Shown: positions 8,567 to 17,432 of the stretch, one piece after another | Position numbering within the stretch: position 1 is the first letter of the stretch | Layout of the letters: each line of letters starts with the position of its first letter | From: Rubripirellula amarantea | GTDB taxonomy: Bacteria; Planctomycetota; Planctomycetia; Pirellulales; Pirellulaceae | Reading direction: 5' to 3' | Assembly: GCF_007859865.1 (NCBI RefSeq) | Contig: NZ_SJPI01000001.1 | Coordinates: 310,001-374,000, forward strand | DNA length: 64,000 nucleotides | Notes under the pieces: generated by a model | The model's database searches: none | Seen by the model: only the letters and a program-made list of their open reading frames with translations | Told to the model about the DNA's origin: nothing | Translations under genes and position numbers: made by a program

Positions 8567-8603
8567 GCTAGCTCACGGTCGTAAACTAGCTCATAGGGCC
8601 TAC

Positions 8604-8640
8604 GAAAAAAGCTCGCCCCGCCGATTGGCGAAGCGAGCTT
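8604..8640 (-). terminator. Intrinsic terminator of the Wza-like gene
   Basis: Read on the minus strand, AAGCTCGC pairs with GCGAGCTT, with an inner CGCC/GGCG stem closed by an AATC loop, followed directly by a run of T (the A-run at 8605-8610 on the plus strand). It lies 27 bases past the stop of the minus-strand Wza-like gene, as expected for its Rho-independent terminator. Confidence 0.85.
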
Positions 8641-8666
8641 GGATAAATTTCGAGGGCGAGTTCCGA

Positions 8667-10028
8667 CTAGTTTCGGAATAGTTCGCGAATACCGAAGGTG
8701 AAGAAGGTGCTGATGCCGTAGTTGATCAGTTGCTCTTCACACTTGTATTGCAGGATCAGGGTGTCACCAGGCTGGATGAGCGGTCGTGATCGTGGATCGT
8801 TGATCGCTTTCGCCAAGTCGACTTCGATTGCGACTTGACCACCACACTCGTCATTACGCAGGATGTACAACATTCCTGGTGGAACACCGGTGACACCACC
8901 GCCAATGCTTAGTCCGTTCTGAGCCGCCGTGCCGCCGATGCTGCTTCCAGCGATCGCCATAGCACCGAGTGCGTCAAGGTCATAGTCACGTGGCAGCGGG
9001 AACTGTCCACCGTTGAGCAAGCCACCGGTGTAGAACACTTCGGTTTCTCGCGATTCGATGTAGACAATGTCACCATCTTGCAGTCGCACTTGATCTTCGG
9101 TGATGTTAGGCACAACCCCTGGCTTGACTCGCAACGGAATCTTTAAGATCGAAGGATCCTCAGGCAACTTGGGTGGGCAAGCACATGGGTCCAGTGCCGC
9201 AGCCGCTTGCTGTGCACGCCATTGGTCCATGAACTGTGCTCGCATTCGTTGGTCGGCTTGATTAGCACGCAGGATCTTGACCTCGTTCTTAGCATTCAGA
9301 CCAGGCAATCCGCCTGTTTCGACCAAGGCGTGCAAGATGTCGTTTTGGTAAGCAGGAAGCTTCACCAAACCACCTGAAGCACTGCGATCACTACCACCGG
9401 TAAGGAACTGAGCTCCTAAGTTTTGATTCGTCAAACCGCGTCCTCCCGCTACACCACCACCGTCTTCACGTACCACGATCACATCATAGGTGCGTTCTCG
9501 GATGAGAGTTACGATAGGGCGAGCCTTTTCGGTACGAAGAATGTCTTCTTCAATGTACTTCTCGCGGATCGCCTCACGAACTTGCTCAAGGGTCAAGCCG
9601 TCAACATCAAGTGGTTCGATGAGTGGTAACGACAGCGTACCATCATCCTGCACCGCGATCGGATACCCAATCGAAGGCGGAAGCGTGCTATCCGCATCCG
9701 GGAAGTTCACCGGCGGTGGCTCGGGTGGTTGGTTCGGCGGATTGAACGGCAGAACGCCTTCAATGTACACACCTAAGATGTCCCCACCGCTGATTTGATA
9801 ATCGCGAGGCGGTTCGATCGACAACATGGAAATGTCTACCGGAATCAAGTCATTCTTGGGTTCCGGAAAGAACTGTGGTGGCAATCGGTCGGCGGGTACG
9901 CCGTTAATCGGTTGTGTCAATGATGCACAGCCACCAAAGGTGGTCGCCAACATACCGGCGGCCACAGCGGTCGTCGCGGTGCGAAGACACAGCTTCATTC
10001 GCCCGAAAGCTGAAAGTTTCGTATTCAT
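8667..10028 (-). CDS. Polysaccharide export outer-membrane lipoprotein, Wza-like
   Basis: Read from the ATG at 10028 (453 residues), it begins with a signal sequence and a lipobox ending FGGCAS, so the Cys should be lipidated. A polysaccharide-export (PES) domain starts at DYQISGGDILGVYIEG, about residue 75. Pro-rich linkers are followed by SLBB-type segments, including a VRLQDGDIVYIESRE stretch and RPLIQPGDTLILQYK near the C-terminus. Wza-type proteins form the outer-membrane channel for capsule or EPS export. The gene is well placed at the left edge of the EPS locus but is transcribed away from it. AGAGAG lies upstream of the chosen start; the open frame allows 18 more residues. Confidence 0.87.
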   Translation of the reverse strand: MNTKLSAFGRMKLCLRTATTAVAAGMLATTFGGCASLTQPINGVPADRLPPQFFPEPKNDLIPVDISMLSIEPPRDYQISGGDILGVYIEGVLPFNPPNQPPEPPPVNFPDADSTLPPSIGYPIAVQDDGTLSLPLIEPLDVDGLTLEQVREAIREKYIEEDILRTEKARPIVTLIRERTYDVIVVREDGGGVAGGRGLTNQNLGAQFLTGGSDRSASGGLVKLPAYQNDILHALVETGGLPGLNAKNEVKILRANQADQRMRAQFMDQWRAQQAAAALDPCACPPKLPEDPSILKIPLRVKPGVVPNITEDQVRLQDGDIVYIESRETEVFYTGGLLNGGQFPLPRDYDLDALGAMAIAGSSIGGTAAQNGLSIGGGVTGVPPGMLYILRNDECGGQVAIEVDLAKAINDPRSRPLIQPGDTLILQYKCEEQLINYGISTFFTFGIRELFRN

Positions 10029-10168
10029 CCCTGAACTCTCTTGCTTAATTCCGTTTCTGGGTTTCATAAAACTCGGTTGCAATCAACCCTCGTGATTGGC
10101 CGCTCACGCTCGTCATAAGCGTGTTGCGGTTGGCCATTCACTGATGTTGGTTGATTGAACTAAATTGT

Positions 10169-11326
10169 CTATTCAAAGCTGAACGGCAATGAACCGTCAT
10201 CTTCAAGATCAGCAGCATCGCTACCGAACATGTTTTCAAGTTCGCTATCGTCGAGATCACTGTCACCGAACGAGAGGCTCACGTTTCCATCATCGTTAGA
10301 AACGTTTGGCAAACCTGCGATCACCGCGTCAGCGGAATCGGAACTTTCATTGACGATCGTTTGCGCTGTTCGCAAAGCTTCCGCCATGAGAGCGTCTTCG
10401 TCACCATTTTCAGTGGCAACGACAGATTTCTTGATCTGCTTTGTCGCTGAAATTGATTCAGCATCATCGAAGATTGGCTTGCTACCGAGTGAACTGTCAA
10501 ACTGGTACTCAAGTGATCCGCCTTCGCCGGAAATTGGCAATGGATCAATTTCAACCGGAGCCGAGTTCATGTAGGGAGCGTCCTGCATGATGGGCTGACC
10601 TTCGATGTACGGCTGACCGTCCATATAAGGCTGATGCGAGTCCATTGGTTGAGCGTAGAACGGGTTCGCGACCGTTGACGCAGGCATACCTGCACCAGGT
10701 GCCAATCCGCCCATCGTCCGAACCTGTGACCACTCGCCAATACCAGCTTCTTCAGCCGCAGCGACACCCATTGGGTATCCCTCAAACCAAGAACTCACAG
10801 CACCGTTGCCTTGAGCAGACTGATATCGCCATCCCCAGTATTGCTGTGGCGCAACCTTAGGAGTGCATCCGTTTCCACCATTCGCGACAGCCATGAAGCC
10901 ATCGATGAATCCGCCCTTAAATTCTTTGGCGTGTTTGTGGTTACAGAAGCGATCCTTTTGGCAGTGCCAAGCCTTTTCGGCCATCGCCTTGTTTCGGTAG
11001 TTCACCATGAAGTCATCGACTAAATGGTTGTCACCGAACGCTCGGCAAACGCCTGAGGTCATGGTGCAACCGGTAGAGCTGCATAACAGCAGCCCTGCTG
11101 CACCAATACTCAGTGCACTAGCACCGATGGTTCGATTGAACCAGCGTCTGAGCCAGCCGTGGCCGGACATCAGATTAGCTTGGTTACGAATTGAATTCTC
11201 ACTTGCACTTGTGACCGCCACTGCATTGTGACCCTTGCGGGTCGCGCCGAAGTTGGTTTGGGTTTCTGTGAAGTCGTCTTTGTTCTGTCGAGACGTATTG
11301 GCTACGTCGTTGGAACGAATCGCCAT
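10169..11326 (-). CDS. Putative lipoprotein of unknown function with acidic tail
   Basis: Read from the ATG at 11326 the protein is 385 residues; AAGGGGGG a few bases upstream is the strongest ribosome-binding site in the region and decides the start against the longer frame. After an N-terminal basic and polar stretch, a hydrophobic segment ends in a lipobox-like LLLCSSTGC. A Cys/His-containing segment (WHCQKDRFCNHKHAKEFKGGF) follows, then a short Tyr-Met-rich repeat region (YMDGQPYIEGQPIMQDAPYM). The C-terminal 100 residues are strongly acidic. I do not recognise the family. It lies upstream of and co-oriented with the Wza-like gene, 140 bases before its start, which suggests an envelope or EPS-export role by context only. 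Confidence 0.7.
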   Translation of the reverse strand: MAIRSNDVANTSRQNKDDFTETQTNFGATRKGHNAVAVTSASENSIRNQANLMSGHGWLRRWFNRTIGASALSIGAAGLLLCSSTGCTMTSGVCRAFGDNHLVDDFMVNYRNKAMAEKAWHCQKDRFCNHKHAKEFKGGFIDGFMAVANGGNGCTPKVAPQQYWGWRYQSAQGNGAVSSWFEGYPMGVAAAEEAGIGEWSQVRTMGGLAPGAGMPASTVANPFYAQPMDSHQPYMDGQPYIEGQPIMQDAPYMNSAPVEIDPLPISGEGGSLEYQFDSSLGSKPIFDDAESISATKQIKKSVVATENGDEDALMAEALRTAQTIVNESSDSADAVIAGLPNVSNDDGNVSLSFGDSDLDDSELENMFGSDAADLEDDGSLPFSFE

Positions 11327-11987
11327 TGTGGCCCCCCTTGGCTTTGTGGCGGCATTCTGTAAGTCAGTCATGCGGGTCGTGCGGGTCATGCCGATTTGAC
11401 ACCCCGCTCTGGGATACTTATCGCCGCATTGAGCGTTCCGGATTAGCCAAAAGCGCCGGAAATGTCAGTGGTATCAGACGAACGGTCTGTAACGACCATG
11501 ACGAATGGTTGCTTTACCCGGCCTAGGACCGACAAATCGGTCGTGGAATCCGTGCTGAAGTTGCACACTGAATTTCTGTTCAACGCGCCGTGAAACCGCG
11601 AGAAGGGAGCTCTAAACCACTTCAGAAAAGGTTTGAAACGCAATTCGCCGCTATCGCGGCGTGAAGGATGACCAAGCCAGACCAAGTGATCTGCTCAGCC
11701 CCCCCGCCGTGTAGAGGTAATCATTAGGCAGTTTTGCCAACGGCCTGCGCCAAAAGTTATAATCAATTCCGAATTGGCACTTTTTGGCAACTTTCGACCG
11801 CCTATACTGCTTCGGACTTTGGGTACCAAAGTACTCTGGTGAGCTTAGGCTGCGTTGCTTCGCACTATCATTTCAAAGACCGTTGCACACCATTTTTTAG
11901 GTGTGCATACATAACTCTTCGAAGGTGCGTACAACAAACCTGGCCTCTACCTCTCATGTATCTCGATTTGAAGGTTTGACGACCGAT
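11327..11987. promoter_or_regulatory. Divergent control region of the EPS locus
   Basis: This 660-base gene-free stretch separates the minus-strand lipoprotein from the plus-strand WecA-type gene and must hold both promoters. Two perfect hairpins are visible. One has CGCCGC and GCGGCG arms around TATC at 11646-11661. The other has TGCACACC and GGTGTGCA arms around an 8-base loop at 11884-11907, 80 bases before the wecA-type start. Neither is followed by a T-run, so they are not simple terminators. A TGGCAC-N5-GGCAA string at 11775 resembles a sigma-54 promoter but the spacing is one base short. Confidence 0.45.
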
Positions 11988-13610
11988 ATGGTTTTGCTCG
12001 TTGCCATCTGCGGTGCTATCGCTCTCGTATCATCTCTGGCTTTAGTTCCTGTCGTCAGAAGCTTCGCTAGATCAGTGGGCATGGTTGATCGTCCCGATGC
12101 GCAGCGAAAACTTCAAAGCAACGCAGTGGCACTCGGTGGAGGAATTGCGGTATACAGCTCGCTTTTAATCGCTTTCGTTGCGGCGCTGCTGATTGATCGC
12201 GCCTATTTTGGACAAATGCTCGGTGTAATATCAGTTCGCTGGTACGTTCTTTTCGGATGCGGTGCCGCTGTCTTGGCGTTAGGTTTGATCGACGACTTGT
12301 GGGGACTGCGAGGACGACAAAAGTTGCTTTTGCAATGCCTGATCGTTGCTGCTTTGGTCGGAAGTGGAACGGTGATTCAACGGTTGAGCTTGTTTGGATT
12401 GACAGTTCCTCTTGGGCCACTAGCGTTTCCCATCACCGTACTTTGGCTGATTGTTGCTGTTAACGCACTGAACCTAATCGACGGGGCTGATGGAATGGCG
12501 ACAACCGCAGGCGCCATCATCTGCATAGGACTGGGCGTTGCCAGTTTTGCGATGGGATCACCACTTGGCGGCATCGTTGGAATATCGTTGGCTGCGGCTC
12601 AAATTGGCTTCCTGGCTTACAATCGACCGCCCGCAACTATCTACCTTGGTGATGCAGGCAGCATGATGATTGGATTATTTGTGGGTGTCCTGGCCATTTG
12701 GGGCAATTTGAAAGAGTCGGCCGTGCTGTCGTCTGCGCCAGTAGCCATTCTTGCAATCCCCTTGTTTGATTCCTCAGCAGCAATCCTACGACGATGGTTG
12801 ACTGGCCGCAGCATTTACGTGACCGATCGAGCTCACCTGCATCACTTGCTACAAGAAAAGTATGGTAGAGGCAAAATGCTTTGGGTGGTCGCTGGCCTTT
12901 GCGGCATCACGGCTACTTTATCAGTGATGTCGATCACGTTTGGTATCCATTGGCTTCCCGCCGTGGGAGTTGCGGTCGCCGGCGCCGTGCTCATTTTAAC
13001 GAGATCCTTTGGTCATACAGAAGCACGTTTGGTCCTCGGCAGCACCTGGCAATTCATCCAGTCTTTTGTATTGCCCCCCCATCGTTGCGATGAAGAAATC
13101 CACCAGCGACGTGTCCCTCTCCAAGGCTCTGGACCCTGGGACACAATCTGGGAACCACTACTTAATTTCGCGAAGGCCCACGGTTTGGTGCGGCTGAAGA
13201 TCAGCCTGAGTCTGCCTTGGCTGCATGAGGGATACCATGCCCATTGGCAAAGCATTCGACTACCAGAGAAGGCACGACAAATGAACATTCGCTTGCCGCT
13301 GTTCACTCATCGAACCAAAGACGACACACAAATTCAGATCGGAACACTTGAAATTGTCGCTGCTGCCGACCATCCCGAAGTCTACCAACGCTTTGCCGAT
13401 CTCGGCGATCAACTCGCGGAACTAACCCCGCAGATTGATGCCGTCGTTCGTAAACTCGAATCCGAACGCCAGCAACTACACTCGCCAATGGGATCACCTA
13501 GTTCCGCAATTCCCAATTGCGAGACGATCACGTCAGGTGATCTTCCCTCAAATGGATCACGGAATTCAAGCGAGGAATATGCTGATGCCTCGCTACCATC
13601 GACGACCTAG
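11988..13610 (+). CDS. WecA/MraY-family undecaprenyl-phosphate sugar-1-phosphate transferase
   Basis: This integral membrane enzyme should transfer a HexNAc-1-phosphate from a UDP-sugar to undecaprenyl phosphate, starting repeat-unit synthesis. Read from the ATG at 11988 it has 540 residues. Expected motifs are all present: GLIDDLWGLRGR (Asp102-Asp103), NALNLIDGADGM (159-170), IYLGDAG (Asp222) and the WecA-group HLHH at 283-286. About ten helices fill residues 1-340. A further 200-residue soluble tail (345-540) follows, much longer than in E. coli WecA, and has no recognised domain. It heads the plus-strand EPS genes. Confidence 0.9.
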   Translation: MVLLVAICGAIALVSSLALVPVVRSFARSVGMVDRPDAQRKLQSNAVALGGGIAVYSSLLIAFVAALLIDRAYFGQMLGVISVRWYVLFGCGAAVLALGLIDDLWGLRGRQKLLLQCLIVAALVGSGTVIQRLSLFGLTVPLGPLAFPITVLWLIVAVNALNLIDGADGMATTAGAIICIGLGVASFAMGSPLGGIVGISLAAAQIGFLAYNRPPATIYLGDAGSMMIGLFVGVLAIWGNLKESAVLSSAPVAILAIPLFDSSAAILRRWLTGRSIYVTDRAHLHHLLQEKYGRGKMLWVVAGLCGITATLSVMSITFGIHWLPAVGVAVAGAVLILTRSFGHTEARLVLGSTWQFIQSFVLPPHRCDEEIHQRRVPLQGSGPWDTIWEPLLNFAKAHGLVRLKISLSLPWLHEGYHAHWQSIRLPEKARQMNIRLPLFTHRTKDDTQIQIGTLEIVAAADHPEVYQRFADLGDQLAELTPQIDAVVRKLESERQQLHSPMGSPSSAIPNCETITSGDLPSNGSRNSSEEYADASLPSTT

Positions 13611-13722
13611 CCAGATTGAAATGGTGTAGTTCGGCAAACGCATAGCGCAAGAATTACATTCGTCTATCAAGCAATACGCCAGTCCATGGCAGTACGTTAT
13701 CCAGGAGTTCGGCGTAGCAACA

Positions 13723-14778
13723 ATGCGAATCCTGATCACCGGCGGCGCTGGATTTATCGGCTCAAACCTGGTTCGCCTAGCACTGCAGCAAGGTCATCAT
13801 GTTCTTAATGTTGACGCTCTTACGTACGCTGGCAACCTGAAGTCGTTGGCTGACGTTTCCGCTAGTCCAGCCTATCGTTTTCTTCACCTGGACATTACCG
13901 ATAGTGCGGGCGTGGCCAACGCGGTGATGCAATTTTCACCTGACGCCGTGATGCACTTAGCGGCCGAAAGTCATGTGGACCGAAGTATCACGGGCCCTGG
14001 ATCGTTCGTCCAAACCAACGTGATCGGAACGTACCATCTACTCCAGGCCAGCTTGGCCTACTGGCGAACACTGACATCAGCGAAAGCTAAGCTGTTTCGA
14101 TTCTTGCATGTATCAACGGACGAAGTGTATGGTTCGCTTGAACAAGAAGGCAGCTTCAACGAAACGACTGCTTACGCCCCCCATTCACCCTACGCCGCCA
14201 GCAAAGCATCGTCCGATCATATAGTTCGAGCGTGGCACGACACGTACGATCTGCCGGTTCTAGTTACCCACAGCAGTAACAACTTTGGCCCCTATCAGTT
14301 TCCCGAGAAGTTGGTCCCCGTCGTGATTTTGAAATGTCTTGATGACCAACCGATTCCGTTGTACGGCAAGGGCGAAAACGTGCGAGACTGGTTGTATGTC
14401 GAAGACCACTGCCAAGCATTGATGGATGTCGTCACCAAAGGTAAACCGGGAGAAACGTACGACATCGGTGGCAGCAACGAATTTTCCAACTTGGACCTGG
14501 CACGAAATCTTTGTCAGATCCTCGATGAATATCGTCCATGTCAGTCGGGTAGTCCACACACCGAAAAAATCACGTTCGTCACAGACCGTCCGGGGCACGA
14601 TTTCCGATACGCCATCGACGCCAGCAAAATCAAACGGGACCTTGGCTGGGAACCTCGCGAAGACTTCCAAGCCGGGATACGAAAGACCGTTCGGTGGTAC
14701 CTCGATAATCGATCATGGTGGCAAGACATCATGTCCGGCAACTATCGACTTGACACGCACAATGCAACCGAAGATTAG
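13723..14778 (+). CDS. rfbB: dTDP-glucose 4,6-dehydratase
   Basis: RmlB/RfbB converts dTDP-glucose to dTDP-4-keto-6-deoxyglucose using bound NAD+. The 351-residue product has GGAGFIGSN (residues 7-15) for NAD binding, STDEVYG (131-137) with the Asp/Glu acid-base pair, and the YxxxK pair Tyr157/Lys161. Length and motifs are canonical. AGGAG lies about 16 bases before the ATG. It precedes the epimerase/reductase-like SDR and rmlA in the same direction, so the three form a split rml set. Confidence 0.96.
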   Translation: MRILITGGAGFIGSNLVRLALQQGHHVLNVDALTYAGNLKSLADVSASPAYRFLHLDITDSAGVANAVMQFSPDAVMHLAAESHVDRSITGPGSFVQTNVIGTYHLLQASLAYWRTLTSAKAKLFRFLHVSTDEVYGSLEQEGSFNETTAYAPHSPYAASKASSDHIVRAWHDTYDLPVLVTHSSNNFGPYQFPEKLVPVVILKCLDDQPIPLYGKGENVRDWLYVEDHCQALMDVVTKGKPGETYDIGGSNEFSNLDLARNLCQILDEYRPCQSGSPHTEKITFVTDRPGHDFRYAIDASKIKRDLGWEPREDFQAGIRKTVRWYLDNRSWWQDIMSGNYRLDTHNATED

Positions 14779-15122
14779 AATGTAGATGAGGGCAAGGCTG
14801 TTAGTGGCGAACATGAACATGATTATGAACATCGACATGAGCACCCAAGCCTCGTTACGTCGATCACTATTACCGATGCGTCTCAGACCTATCTTGTCCG
14901 CACACTCGCCATAGTGCAGATCGTAGAATGCTATGAGTCCGCATGCACGGGACAATCGCTACCTATTGCCCACTTCGCCGCTTGGGCTGTTGCCTATGCT
15001 TACGGATCACTGACGCTCTATTGGGAGCCACTTTCGGACCGCGCTGCCAACTCGCACATGAATCATCTTCTTACTTTTTCGTTTTGCATCGTCGCTTGCC
15101 CCGCTAACCACTGCCTTGTCTT
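14779..15122. other. Intergenic spacer between rfbB and the SDR gene
   Basis: About 340 bases with no gene I can support. It contains an imperfect GAACATGA-type repeat near 14,810-14,835. Short frames here have no recognisable product. The downstream gene appears to start with TTG at 15123, so part of this spacer may be a leader. Confidence 0.4.
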
Positions 15123-16019
15123 TTGATTCTATTGCTTGGTCATACCGGATACATTGGAAGTTCATTCGCGCAAGAGCTTCATCGTCGCGACCTTAGCTTT
15201 CGTGGCATCTCGCGATCCGAAGTTGATTACACCAACCGCGATTCGCTGATCTCGCTGATCCGAGAATCAAAAGCCGACTTTTTGATCAACGCTGCGGGCT
15301 ATTCTGGCAAACCGAACGTCGACGCCTGCGAAATTCATAAGTCGGAATGCTTGCAGGCAAACGCAGTCCTACCAGGAATGGTTCGGCAAGCTTGTGAGCT
15401 AACCGGAATCCCATGGGGACATGTCTCGTCAGGCTGCATCTATACCGGTCGACGTGATGATGGAAACGGGTTTCGAGAGAGCGACGCCCCCAACTTCTGC
15501 TTCCGAACCAATCACTGTAGCTGGTACTCCGGTTGCAAGGCTCTCGGCGAAGAATGCCTTGTCGGTACCGACAACATCTATATTTGGCGGATGCGTATTC
15601 CATTTAACCAATTCGACTCGCCTCGCAATTACCTCTCTAAACTGATTCGATACGACAGGTTGTTATCAGCGGATAATTCGATCTCGCATGTCGATGAATC
15701 AGTTCACGCTTGCGTGGAATCCTGGACCCAACGGATACCAACCGGCATCTACAATGTGACCAATCCAGGCAGCATTACTACCGAGCAAGTCACGGCACTG
15801 ATTCAAACGCATCTGCTGCCAGACAAAAAGTTCAAGTTCTTTGCAAGTGAAACAGAGTTCATGAACTCGGCAGCAACAACACCTCGGTCCAATTGCATCT
15901 TGGATAGTCGCAAACTTCTCTCTACCGGGATAGCCATGTCCGCCGTGGAAGACGCCGTCATTAGCGCGTTGAAACACTGGCGTTCTGCCAACCATAAAAA
16001 ACGACTTTCGATTCGGTAA
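15123..16019 (+). CDS. SDR resembling bifunctional 3,5-epimerase/4-reductase (NRS/ER type)
   Basis: A 298-residue extended SDR. GHTGYIGSSF (residues 6-15) is the dinucleotide site and Tyr135/Lys139 form YxxxK. It is RmlD-like, but several blocks look closer to plant nucleotide-rhamnose synthase/epimerase-reductase as I recall it: INAAGYSGKPNVDACE, SSGCIY, RMRIPFNQFDSPRNYLSKLI and GIYNVTNPG. Those enzymes carry out both the 3,5-epimerisation and the 4-reduction of an NDP-4-keto-6-deoxyglucose. It sits between rfbB and rfbA, and no rmlC gene exists in the window, which fits that role. The start is TTG, directly before the conserved ILLLGHTG; no in-frame ATG precedes it. Alternative: a plain 4-ketoreductase. 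Confidence 0.75.
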   Translation: MILLLGHTGYIGSSFAQELHRRDLSFRGISRSEVDYTNRDSLISLIRESKADFLINAAGYSGKPNVDACEIHKSECLQANAVLPGMVRQACELTGIPWGHVSSGCIYTGRRDDGNGFRESDAPNFCFRTNHCSWYSGCKALGEECLVGTDNIYIWRMRIPFNQFDSPRNYLSKLIRYDRLLSADNSISHVDESVHACVESWTQRIPTGIYNVTNPGSITTEQVTALIQTHLLPDKKFKFFASETEFMNSAATTPRSNCILDSRKLLSTGIAMSAVEDAVISALKHWRSANHKKRLSIR

Positions 16020-16123
16020 GCTCGACCAATTCTTAAGAGCAACCTCAGTCGAAGGCAGTACTAAAACGATGTCACCTAAAACTTCGACGAACTGACAAAG
16101 CGTGATCGCGTGATACTAGATCC

Positions 16124-17041
16124 ATGACCCCAAACCTTTCCACCGAAATCCCACCACCTTGCGACCGCAAAGGCATAATCCTTGCCGGTGGATCGGGTAC
16201 GCGTCTGCACCCAATCACCAGGGCCGTTAGCAAGCAGCTAGTCCCGGTTTATGACAAGCCGATGATCTACTATCCGCTTTCGACTTTGATGTTGGCCGGC
16301 ATACGGGACATCCTGATCATCTCGTCTCCCAACGACATTCCCGCTTTCGAACGACTGCTAGGCGATGGCTCTGAATTAGGAGTGTCGTTCACCTACGCAG
16401 TTCAACCTCATCCTGAAGGCTTAGCCCAAGCATTCATCATTGCCGCTGACTTCATCGGAAACCAACCAGTCTCGCTGATTCTGGGTGATAACATTTTTTA
16501 CGGACAAGGTTTCCGAAAGATCCTCGCCGCAGCAGCGATGAAACCACGCGGCGCAACGATATTTGCTTATCCCGTCACAAACCCGTCCGCTTACGGAGTC
16601 ATTGAGCTGGATCAACAGGGCAGGGCAGTTTCGATCGAAGAGAAACCTCAACATCTCACTTCCACTTTCCCGAAATCTCACTATGCCGTCCCAGGCCTGT
16701 ACTTCTATGACAACGATGTTGTTGAAATCGCCGCGAGCCTAAAGCCGTCATCACGAGGCGAGCTAGAGATTACGGATGTTAACCGTGCGTATTTGACTCG
16801 TGGTGATCTATCCGTTGAGACCTTCAGCCGCGGCTTCGCTTGGCTAGACACTGGTACGAAAGATAGCCTTCTCGACGCCGGAAACTTCGTCGCCGCCGTC
16901 GAAAAACGCCAAGGGCTTAAAATCGCATGCATTGAAGAGATCGCCTACTCGCAAGGCTTCATCAACGATTCACAGTTGCTCAAGCTCGCTGACACCTACG
17001 TCAACGACTATGGCGACTATCTCCGAAACTTGAAGTACTAA
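16124..17041 (+). CDS. rfbA: Glucose-1-phosphate thymidylyltransferase
   Basis: RmlA/RfbA joins glucose-1-phosphate to dTTP to give dTDP-glucose. The 305-residue product has the nucleotide-binding signature [14 protein letters not shown] (residues 17-30), [20 protein letters not shown], the LGDNIFYG metal-site segment and EEKP. Compared with typical 290-residue RmlA it has a 15-residue N-terminal extension. It follows the SDR gene by about 100 bases and supplies substrate for rfbB. Confidence 0.95.
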   Translation: MTPNLSTEIPPPCDRKGIILAGGSGTRLHPITRAVSKQLVPVYDKPMIYYPLSTLMLAGIRDILIISSPNDIPAFERLLGDGSELGVSFTYAVQPHPEGLAQAFIIAADFIGNQPVSLILGDNIFYGQGFRKILAAAAMKPRGATIFAYPVTNPSAYGVIELDQQGRAVSIEEKPQHLTSTFPKSHYAVPGLYFYDNDVVEIAASLKPSSRGELEITDVNRAYLTRGDLSVETFSRGFAWLDTGTKDSLLDAGNFVAAVEKRQGLKIACIEEIAYSQGFINDSQLLKLADTYVNDYGDYLRNLKY

Positions 17042-17432
17042 GCGTTTGCCAAACGAACCGTGGTAAAGAGAGCACAGAACAGTCGATCCTTGATGAACAT
17101 GCCAGGACACAGAGAGTGAACGCGTGCCCACATAAAGACACTCCGGCAACCTTGCCAACATTCGGACCTTAGATCATTCTTACGTCATCCTTTGCGACTA
17201 AATGGACTGGACCAAACCTGGGCTCGTTGGCTGACAACTTGCAATTCCAGCATAGCTCTCCCTGCGAAAAGAATAGAAGGCGCACAACGAGTGTCATTTT
17301 CCAAGCGGAATGCCGATCTGCTTTCGACACCCCAGTATTTCCAACGGTGGGTCTGCCCTCCACGCGGACAGAGTCCGCTCTAATCCACGCTTAATAGCAC
17401 GCACTACATATCCACAACTTGGCTCATTTCCC
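17042..17432. promoter_or_regulatory. Leader of the NusG-like gene
   Basis: About 390 gene-free bases lie between rfbA and the NusG-like gene. The notable content is a hairpin element at 17361-17382, described separately, with a near-identical copy upstream of the glycosyltransferase at 20000. An in-frame upstream extension of the NusG-like frame (from 17310) has no family resemblance and crosses the hairpin, so I regard it as untranslated. Confidence 0.45.
17361..17382 (+). promoter_or_regulatory. Conserved hairpin element, copy 1
   Basis: The sequence contains a perfect 6-bp stem, GCGGAC and GTCCGC around an AGA triloop (17364-17378), flanked by CCAC upstream and TCTAA downstream. It ends 54 bases before the GTG start of the NusG-like gene. 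A second copy with the same frame of conserved bases lies before the glycosyltransferase at 20000. It could be an RNA recruitment site for the NusG-like protein or a dispersed genomic repeat; two copies do not settle which. Confidence 0.55.

Noticed and set aside
11775-11790. Sigma-54-like promoter TGGCAC-N5-GGCAA
   Set aside because: The spacing between the GG and GC elements is one base shorter than the strict requirement, so it is probably chance.
17310-17432. Upstream extension of the NusG-like protein
   Set aside because: The 41 extra residues are unlike any NGN N-terminus and would cross the conserved hairpin element.
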